Below are positions 58,044 through 64,000 of a stretch of 64,000 bases of DNA, piece by piece; positions within the stretch are counted from its first letter, which is position 1, and each line of letters starts with the position of its first letter. The stretch spans positions 1-64,000 of the forward strand of contig JAMOUQ010000047.1 in assembly GCA_027068085.1 (NCBI GenBank), read 5' to 3'. Source of the stretch: Desulfobacteraceae bacterium. Its GTDB lineage: Bacteria; Desulfobacterota; Desulfobacteria; Desulfobacterales; Desulfosarcinaceae. The translations under genes were made by a program, and so were the position numbers. Below the pieces are notes generated by a model. That model was not told the origin of the DNA. It saw only the letters and a program-made list of their open reading frames with translations, and searched no databases.

Positions 58044-58613
58044 ATGAAGCAGCGCCACCTTCGATCAGCCCTGTCACTAGTGCCGTTTACGGCCGGATTT
58101 CTGATGATTGCCCAGCCGGCCTGGGCCGCGGGATTTGACCGCGCAACCTACGACTTAATCATGCGCTGGGTAAACTTCCTCATATTGGCGGCCCTCTTTT
58201 TCAAATACGGCCGGAGGCCGATCCTCAATTTCCTGACCGGCCAGAAAGACCAGATCAAAGAAGAGATAGAACTGCTGGAAGAACAGAAGAAAAAGGTGGT
58301 GGCGGAAATAGAGGCGGCCCGCGCCCGGCTCAAGCATCGCGCCGAGCGGATAGAACAGATAAAACAGAAGATAATTGCCGACGGCACCAGGGAAAAGGAG
58401 CGCATAATCGAGCAGGCCCGCCGGGAAAGCAGGCACATGCTGGAAAGCGCCGGCCACAAAATGGAACATTACATCCGCCAGGCACGTGATACAATCAGGG
58501 CGGAAATGATCGACCAGGCGATTGCCCTGGCCGCCAAGCGGCTGCCGGAAATCATTACCAGACAGGACGCTGAACGATTCGTTCACGAATTCATAGAGGC
58601 CGCTGAAAAGTAA
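58044..58613 (+). CDS. atpF: ATP synthase F0 subunit b (AtpF)
   Basis: 189 residues. A signal-like N-terminus (1-29, ends QPAWAAG) precedes the membrane span (about 38-56, MRWVNFLILAALFFKYGRRPI), a layout common for AtpF in Desulfobacterota. A coiled coil at about 65-165 and a short C-terminal delta-binding region follow. It is the last gene of the F0 operon; no atpH, atpA, atpG, atpD or atpC follows. Confidence 0.92.
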   Translation: MKQRHLRSALSLVPFTAGFLMIAQPAWAAGFDRATYDLIMRWVNFLILAALFFKYGRRPILNFLTGQKDQIKEEIELLEEQKKKVVAEIEAARARLKHRAERIEQIKQKIIADGTREKERIIEQARRESRHMLESAGHKMEHYIRQARDTIRAEMIDQAIALAAKRLPEIITRQDAERFVHEFIEAAEK

Positions 58614-58842
58614 TGGTTCCGCCCTCCCGGCGGCAACTTCCCGCCCCAACCCTTTCCGGGCGACATCTGCGAAGTCATCAGGCTTGATTTTCCGTTCCGA
58701 CCGGACTATGGAACCTGCCTTTGCGGCCGGCGGACAATAAATGATTTCACGGGGCACCGTCCGGCGTGCCTCGACACCGGAGCCTGATTTTAATACTGAT
58801 GCCCGCAAACCATGGCCCGGCCGAAAGACGAAAACCAGAAAA

Positions 58843-59922
58843 ATGGCACCCCTTGAAGAAATCGTAGATATCACCGGCAGGCTGATCCGCTTTGCATCCA
58901 CCCATGACCGGCCGGAAGAAATCCGCAAATGCGTCCTCTTTGTTTCCGATTGGCTCAAGAGCCACGGGATCAGGCACCACTGTCATGACCACGGCGGCTA
59001 TCTTTCCCTGGCGGTCATGCCGGAGTCAAATCACGTTCCGGTCCTCCTGATGACCCATCTTGACGTGGTTGACGCACCCCGGCAGCTTTTCACCCCCCGC
59101 AGGGAAGGCGACATTCTTTGGGGCCGCGGCAGTATCGACGACAAGTACGCCGTGGCCCTGTCACTTGTGATGCTGAAAGAATTCCTGGCTGCCAAGCCCC
59201 AAGCCTGGCCCCTGGGACTGCTGATAACCTCGGACGAGGAAATCGGCGGCCAAAACGGAGCGGCCAGGATGCTGCCCGCCATAGGCACCCAATTCGGTAT
59301 CGCCCTGGACGGCGGTGCCCCTGACCGCATCATCGTCAAGGAAAAGGGAATTCTGAAAATCAGGCTGCGGGCCACCGGAATCAGCGCCCATGGCAGCCGG
59401 CCATGGCTGGGCAAAAACGCCATCGACATCCTGATCGAAGACATCATGGCGATAAAGGGCCTGTTCGAATACGACCCTGACGATTCCCTGCACTGGCACC
59501 GCACCTGCAACGTGGGGCTGATAAAAGGGGGAAAGGCGGCCAACCAGGTTCCCGACCGGGCCGAAGCCGTCCTCGACGTCCGCTTCACCGAAAACGACGA
59601 TCCCGACAAACTGGTGGCTCAAATGCAGGCCCTGGTCAAAGGAAAGCTGGAGGAACAGGCGCGGGCCCAGATGTTCATCTCGCTGGGCTCCGAATACCTG
59701 GAGCTTCTCCGCCGCTGTGTGCCGGAAGCAACCCTCGAGGCCGAGCACGGCAGCAGCGACGCCCGCTATCTCACCCCCCTTGGAATAGACGGCGTGGTCT
59801 GGGGGGCCGACGGCCGCATGAGCCAGCATTCAGACCGGGAACACGTGCTGATACCCAGTATCGGGCTTCTCTATAAACGCCTGGCCGGCTTCATCCGGAA
59901 GGTGGCCGAAGCCGGCCTTTGA
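58843..59922 (+). CDS. M20-family metallopeptidase
   Basis: 359 residues from ATG 58843 (MAPLEEIVDITGRLI), where homology-like sequence begins; an upstream in-frame ATG at 58741 adds 34 unlikely residues. Zinc-site motifs: LLMTHLDVVDAP (His, Asp), GRGSIDDKYAVALSLVML (bridging Asp), ITSDEEIGGQNGA (catalytic Glu pair) and a late SQHSDREHVL His. Dimerisation domain in the middle (GISAHGSRPWLGKNAID). Cleaves dipeptides or acyl-amino acids; substrate unknown. Not part of the F0 operon by spacing (229 bases). Confidence 0.9.
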   Translation: MAPLEEIVDITGRLIRFASTHDRPEEIRKCVLFVSDWLKSHGIRHHCHDHGGYLSLAVMPESNHVPVLLMTHLDVVDAPRQLFTPRREGDILWGRGSIDDKYAVALSLVMLKEFLAAKPQAWPLGLLITSDEEIGGQNGAARMLPAIGTQFGIALDGGAPDRIIVKEKGILKIRLRATGISAHGSRPWLGKNAIDILIEDIMAIKGLFEYDPDDSLHWHRTCNVGLIKGGKAANQVPDRAEAVLDVRFTENDDPDKLVAQMQALVKGKLEEQARAQMFISLGSEYLELLRRCVPEATLEAEHGSSDARYLTPLGIDGVVWGADGRMSQHSDREHVLIPSIGLLYKRLAGFIRKVAEAGL

Positions 59923-59931
59923 AATAAATCT

Positions 59932-60948
59932 TCACTGGGCCCGCTTGGCCATGAAGGCCTTGATGTCGGCCACTATGGCCTCGCCGTCCAGTCCCTTGGC
60001 CCGGGCCCCGGCAATCCACTTTGCCACTATGGGCCGCAGGCGTTTGTCCCACCTGGTCTTTTCAGCAGGGGAAAGTTTTATTACCTCCACCTTGTATTTT
60101 TCCCGGGACCACTGCATGGCTTCGCGCACGTGCCGGTCCATGTAGCGCCCGGTCCACTCGGCCTGTTCGGCCCTCAGCCCTTCCATGACCTTGCGAACGT
60201 CTGCCGGCAGCCTGTTCCAGGAATCAAGATTCATCACCACGGCAAAGGGATAGATGGCCGTATCGGTCATGGTCACGAAACGGCACAGCTCGGCAAAATT
60301 GAAATCCTTCATCACTTCCAGGGATGAAAGCAGCCCCTTGACCACTCCTTTCTGCAACGCCTCGGGCACGGCCGGCATGGGCATTCCCACCGGGTTGGCG
60401 CCCAGGGCCGCCAGTACCTGGGCGGCACCGCCCGAACCCCTGAGATCCAGGCCCTTGAGGTCTTCAAGGCTGCGGATCGGCACTTTGGACATGATATTGG
60501 TGGGCGCGCTGGTAAACATGGTCAGGACCTTCACCTTGGCAAAGGCTTCGGGGCGATACTTTTGGAAAAGATCGAGCAGGACCAGGCTGCCGGTGCGGGC
60601 ATCGGGAATTCCCAGGGGAAGACCGGTGGCGTTGGTCACCATGAAACGCCCCGGCTGGTACGCCATACAGAGGCAGCCGATATCGGCCTGGCCGGCAATC
60701 ACTCCGTCGAGCATGGCCTTTGCGCCCAGAAGGGTGCCGCCGGGAAAGGTGTTGATTTTCACTTTGCCGCCGGTGCGCTTCTCGACCTCGGTCTTCCAGC
60801 GTTCCATCTGGACGCAGGGAAACGTATTGGCCGGCGGGAAATTGGCATAGGTCAGGCCGATGGCCGCACCGCCGGCATGGGAGCCGGCCGGCAGCAGCAG
60901 GCAGGCCGCCAGGATGATCATCAGGAAAACTCTGGATATGGTATTCAT
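59932..60948 (-). CDS. TRAP transporter periplasmic substrate-binding protein (DctP family), orphan
   Basis: 338 residues from ATG 60948, with AGGAGGGG seven bases upstream. Signal peptide at 1-26 (ends GSHAGG). DctP family elements: FPPANTFPCVQMERWKTEVEKRTGGKVKINTFPGGTLLGAKAMLDGVIAGQADIG, SLEDLKGLDLRGSGGAAQVLAALGANPVGMPMPAVPEALQKGVVKG (including the Arg that binds the carboxylate). It would capture an organic acid in the periplasm. No DctQ or DctM membrane gene lies next to it in this window. The phenylacetate-CoA ligase gene starts upstream on the same strand. Confidence 0.9.
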   Translation of the reverse strand: MNTISRVFLMIILAACLLLPAGSHAGGAAIGLTYANFPPANTFPCVQMERWKTEVEKRTGGKVKINTFPGGTLLGAKAMLDGVIAGQADIGCLCMAYQPGRFMVTNATGLPLGIPDARTGSLVLLDLFQKYRPEAFAKVKVLTMFTSAPTNIMSKVPIRSLEDLKGLDLRGSGGAAQVLAALGANPVGMPMPAVPEALQKGVVKGLLSSLEVMKDFNFAELCRFVTMTDTAIYPFAVVMNLDSWNRLPADVRKVMEGLRAEQAEWTGRYMDRHVREAMQWSREKYKVEVIKLSPAEKTRWDKRLRPIVAKWIAGARAKGLDGEAIVADIKAFMAKRAQ

Positions 60949-61007
60949 CTGCCCCTCCTGTCTTGGTGGTTTAGCATATGTCGTAGTATTGTCTTGCCGC
61001 AAAACAA

Positions 61008-62300
61008 TCAGTTTCCGTGATTACGGCTGTCGAAAACCCGCCGGCTCTTGCGCTCCGTACGCGGCAGGCTGCCGGAATCCATGACCTGGACCCGGCAGCG
61101 CACAAGGATCTTGCGCCGGATCTCGGCGGAAACGGCCTGCGCCAGGCGCTCGTCTTCATCTCCGGATACATTGTCGGCCCGTTCCACCTTGACCGTCATC
61201 ATGTCCCGGCCGTCGGCACCATGGGCAAGGTGAATCTGATATTCGCTGCCCACCCCTTCGATGGTGCTCAGAACGTGGTCTATCTGGCTGGGATAGATAT
61301 TCACCGCCCGGTAGATGAACATGTCGTCGGTGCGGCCCATTATGCGGTCGTGCCTTGGAAAACCCACCCCGCAATCACAGTCTCCTTCCAGAATGCGGGT
61401 AAGATCATGGGTGCGATACCTGATCAGCGGGCTGCCTTCTTTACACAAGGTGGTGACCACCAGTTCGCCAAGGGTACCGGGCGCAGCCGGCTTAAGGGTG
61501 CGGGGGTCGATTATCTCGAAGATGAAACGGTCCGCCCAGTAGTGAATCCCGCTGTGACACCGGCAGTCTATGCCGGTTCCCGGGCCGTACAGCTCGGTCA
61601 TGCCGTAAATGTCGTGAATATGCTCGACTCCCATCAGCTGACCGATTCTCTGGCGCATGGCTTCCGAACACCGTTCGGCTCCCATGATTATCTTGCGGAT
61701 CTTTATCCTGGAACGCAGCTTGCGGCGGTCGATTTCTTCGGCCATCAGCAGGGCCATGGAAGCCGTCGAGCAAAAGACCGTGGATTCCATGTCGACCATC
61801 AGTTCACAGTGCATGTCTGCATTGGCCGGTCCCACCGGCACGGCCAGGGCCCCGAAACGTTCACAGCCGGCCTGGAATCCGGCGCCGGCTGTCCACAGGC
61901 CGTAGCCGACCGCGATCTGGACCCGGTCGTCAGGGGTCAGTCCGGCCAGCTCGTAGCAGCGGGCAAACATGTCGGCCCATATATCGATATCCTTTTGAGT
62001 GTAACACAAAACCTTGCGCTTGCCGGTCGTACCGGAGGAGGCGTGGATGCGCACCAGGTCCTCGAATGGGGCGCTGCGCAATGGAAAAGGATAGCCGGCT
62101 TGCAGGTCCTGCTTGTCGGTCAGCGGCAAATGCTGAAGATCATCGAGGCTGCGGATGTCGTCAGGGCCGATGTTGTTCTTTTCTAAAAGCCGACGGTAAA
62201 ACACCGAATTCTCACAGGCGTGGCGCACGGTCCAGCGCAAGCCTTCCAGCTGGGTGCGGGCCAGATTTTCAGGGTTTACACCCTGCGGAATAAAACGCAT
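61008..62300 (-). CDS. Phenylacetate-CoA ligase family protein
   Basis: 430 residues, an ANL adenylate-forming enzyme that activates phenylacetate or another aromatic acid to its CoA thioester. ATP loop IHASSGTTGKRKVLCYT, YGLWTAGAGFQAGCERFGA, DIYGMTELYGPGTGIDC, TTLCKEGSPLIRYRTHDLTRI and FIYRAVNIYPSQID are characteristic. AAGGAG precedes the ATG. Ends 59 bases before the orphan TRAP binding protein gene, so an aromatic-acid uptake and activation pair is plausible. Which aromatic acid is not determined. Confidence 0.92.
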   Translation of the reverse strand: MRFIPQGVNPENLARTQLEGLRWTVRHACENSVFYRRLLEKNNIGPDDIRSLDDLQHLPLTDKQDLQAGYPFPLRSAPFEDLVRIHASSGTTGKRKVLCYTQKDIDIWADMFARCYELAGLTPDDRVQIAVGYGLWTAGAGFQAGCERFGALAVPVGPANADMHCELMVDMESTVFCSTASMALLMAEEIDRRKLRSRIKIRKIIMGAERCSEAMRQRIGQLMGVEHIHDIYGMTELYGPGTGIDCRCHSGIHYWADRFIFEIIDPRTLKPAAPGTLGELVVTTLCKEGSPLIRYRTHDLTRILEGDCDCGVGFPRHDRIMGRTDDMFIYRAVNIYPSQIDHVLSTIEGVGSEYQIHLAHGADGRDMMTVKVERADNVSGDEDERLAQAVSAEIRRKILVRCRVQVMDSGSLPRTERKSRRVFDSRNHGN

Positions 62301-62701
62301 CTGTCTCTCCTTGAATCCAAATTTGTCTCTTTCCTTTCAGTGGTCAAACTTCGGCACGGCGTGTTTCTATTAACAGTAACGCAGCACATTAGTGAAAAGC
62401 GGGCCCCATGTCAAGCGGTTTGAGCGGGCAGGCGCCGAACTTTCTCCCATCGGGATCGGATTGCCGCAAGGCCGGTTCGTACCGGGCATTCCCGGAGACC
62501 CGGGCAGGATTCGGAAAACGGATTTTGCGATACCCGCTTCAAGCCCCATGGCGCGACACTTGTCCGGCGTTGCCACCGGCGCAAAAACAAACACATAACC
62601 CATTGAAAACAACCCATAACAACCAAACCGAAATCCGAAACGCTCAATTCGGAATCAAAAAAGGATTGACCTGTTTCCACAAGTTGTCTTACCACTTGCA
62701 A
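62301..62701. other. Divergent intergenic region between CoA ligase and oligopeptide-type ABC genes
   Basis: About 400 bases. TTGACC near 62667 with TTACCA 17 bases on is a weak plus-strand promoter candidate. Otherwise I see no gene, terminator or RNA element. The open frame running in from 62408 lacks protein-like composition before the ABC domain begins. Confidence 0.4.
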
Positions 62702-63772
62702 ATGATCGCTACAGCCAACGCACATTCAGGCCAAAATCCCCGGTCCCTCCCGAAAGCCGGTCATCTGCTTGAAATCAAGGGGCTCAAGACATACTTCTAC
62801 CTTTTCGAGGGCGTCGCCAGGGCCGTTGACGACGTGTCGCTGCACCTTGACCGGTCCGAAGTGGTGGGAGTGGTGGGCGAGTCGGGCTGCGGCAAAAGCG
62901 TAACGGCTCAATCCATCATGCGGCTGGTTCCCGAACCCCCGGGCAGGATAGTCGGCGGCAGCATTGTTTTCGACGGAATGGACCTGGTCAAACTGCCGGC
63001 CGACAGGATACGGAATATCCGGGGCAACCGGATAGCCATGATCTTCCAGGAGCCCATGACCTCCCTCAATCCGGTTTTCACCATTGGCGACCAGATAGCC
63101 GAGATGTTCCGCCAGCACATGCATCTCGGCAGACGCGAAAGCCTGGAACGGGCCGTTGAAATGCTGGCCCGGGTGCAGATACCCGAGCCGGCCAAACGCG
63201 CCCGGGCCTATCCCCACCAGTTGTCCGGCGGGATGCGCCAGAGGGCCATGATCGCCATGGCTCTTGCCTGCAGCCCGGAAATCCTGATCGCCGACGAGCC
63301 CACCACCGCCCTGGACGTGACGGTCCAGGCCCAGATCCTGGATCTGATGCTGCAGCTCAGACAGGACTTTCATACCGCCATCATTATGATCACCCACGAC
63401 CTGGGAGTAATTGCCGAAATGGCCCAAAGGGTGGTTGTCATGTATGCCGGTAAAGTGGTAGAAGAGGCTCTCACGGCCGACCTGTTCGACAGGCCCCTGC
63501 ACCCTTACACGGCGGGCCTGCTCGAGTCCATGCCCCGGCTTGGATCACGCCGGCCCGGCAGGAGCCGGAAGCTGAAGGAAATAAAGGGTATGGTTCCGGG
63601 GCTGCTGGACCTGCCGCCCGGTTGCAGTTTCGCCCCCCGCTGTCCCCGGGCAATGGACATCTGCCGCCGGCGGGTGCCGGAACTGGTGCCGGCCGGCAAC
63701 GGGCGCCGGGTACGCTGCCGGCTGTTTCCCGGCCAAGGAGATACAAGTGCAACCACTGCTGACGGTGGATGA
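62702..63772 (+). CDS. Oligopeptide/dipeptide ABC transporter ATPase (OppD/DppD type)
   Basis: 356 residues from ATG 62702. Walker [28 protein letters not shown]-like segment, [20 protein letters not shown] (Q-loop), signature [15 protein letters not shown], Walker [25 protein letters not shown]-loop MITHDLGV, and the C-terminal oligo_HPY region [15 protein letters not shown] followed by [22 protein letters not shown] with the cysteines that hold an iron-sulfur cluster in some family members. The genes for permeases and binding protein are not in view. Overlaps the next ATPase gene by 26 bases. Confidence 0.93.
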   Translation: MIATANAHSGQNPRSLPKAGHLLEIKGLKTYFYLFEGVARAVDDVSLHLDRSEVVGVVGESGCGKSVTAQSIMRLVPEPPGRIVGGSIVFDGMDLVKLPADRIRNIRGNRIAMIFQEPMTSLNPVFTIGDQIAEMFRQHMHLGRRESLERAVEMLARVQIPEPAKRARAYPHQLSGGMRQRAMIAMALACSPEILIADEPTTALDVTVQAQILDLMLQLRQDFHTAIIMITHDLGVIAEMAQRVVVMYAGKVVEEALTADLFDRPLHPYTAGLLESMPRLGSRRPGRSRKLKEIKGMVPGLLDLPPGCSFAPRCPRAMDICRRRVPELVPAGNGRRVRCRLFPGQGDTSATTADGG

Positions 63773-64000
63773 CCTCAAAGTCCATTTCCCGATTAAAAAA
63801 GGGTTGTTTTCCCGCACCGTGGGCCACGTATACGCTGTCGACGGGGTCTCCCTGACCCTGGCCGGGGGAGAAACCCTGGGACTGGTTGGCGAGTCTGGTT
63901 GCGGCAAGACCACCACCGGGCTGGCAATCCTGCGCCTGCTCGATCCCACCGGCGGCAGGATAATTTACGACGGCAACGATATAACCGGCATGAGCCGCAG
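63747..64000 (+). CDS. Oligopeptide/dipeptide ABC transporter ATPase (OppF/DppF type), partial
   Basis: Begins at GTG 63747 (AAGGAG seven bases upstream, inside the end of the previous gene) and runs off the window. The 84 visible codons encode [20 protein letters not shown], the OppF-typical opening, and Walker [12 protein letters not shown]. It forms the second half of an OppDF ATPase pair. Confidence 0.92.
   Translation, partial: MQPLLTVDDLKVHFPIKKGLFSRTVGHVYAVDGVSLTLAGGETLGLVGESGCGKTTTGLAILRLLDPTGGRIIYDGNDITGMSR

Noticed and set aside
58614-58842. Remnant of atpH or another F1 gene after atpF
   Set aside because: No frame in this gap resembles the delta subunit or any other F1 protein.

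Overview
The window looks like a chromosomal segment of an anaerobic, GC-rich Gram-negative bacterium, most likely a Desulfobacterota (deltaproteobacterial) sulfate reducer or syntroph. This is inferred from the gene content: a pilMNOPQ operon, an Mla/MCE outer-membrane lipid locus, an oxygen-sensitive glycyl radical enzyme with its activase, a Na+-type F-ATP synthase F0 module with two b-type subunits, a GH3-family enzyme, phenylacetate-CoA ligase, and an orphan TRAP-type binding protein. I see no rRNA, CRISPR array, insertion sequence, phage or plasmid gene.

Layout. 1-9.3 kb: the tail of a TPR protein, a bidirectional terminator, then a minus-strand operon of a small HTH regulator and pilMNOPQ. 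A divergent sigma54-type two-component system follows, across an AT-rich control region full of perfect palindromes. 9.4-12.5 kb: minus-strand TPR membrane protein, PfkB sugar/nucleoside kinase, SH3 protein, a Fur-FeoA fusion and an FmdB zinc ribbon. 12.9-17.2 kb: a translationally coupled operon of a GHKL/GNAT fusion, a GH3 adenylase and an MFS exporter. 17.6-25 kb: recN, a 1362-residue orphan membrane protein, an FAH-family hydrolase and a small cytoplasmic protein. 25.2-31.3 kb: an EI24 membrane protein, tRNA-Ala and tRNA-Trp, a hybrid histidine kinase, and a response regulator/PEBP/pentapeptide-repeat operon.

31.4-40.9 kb is a catabolic island for hydroxyprolines. It encodes a glycyl radical enzyme with HypD-like active-site residues, its activase, a FadR-type regulator, a delta1-pyrroline-2-carboxylate reductase candidate, a trans-3-hydroxyproline dehydratase candidate and a DUF401 transporter, followed by NAD salvage genes (nicotinamidase, pncB). 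40.9-46.8 kb is a complete branched-chain amino-acid ABC transporter (livKHMGF) and an XRE-cupin regulator. 47-50.4 kb holds nadK and an MCE (Mla) locus whose ATPase subunit has lost its nucleotide-binding motifs. 50.5-54.6 kb holds two envelope proteins and the S-adenosylmethionine cycle genes ahcY and metK.

54.9-58.6 kb encodes only the F0 part of an ATP synthase (two I-type proteins, a, two kinds of c, b', b). One c subunit is a tandem fusion of four hairpins with an exact 81-residue period, and only the first hairpin keeps the ion-binding glutamates. The other is a normal single hairpin with a two-carboxylate Na+ motif. This is the most striking feature of the window. 58.8-64 kb: an M20 peptidase, an orphan TRAP binding protein, phenylacetate-CoA ligase, and the two ATPases of an oligopeptide-type ABC transporter, the second cut by the window edge.
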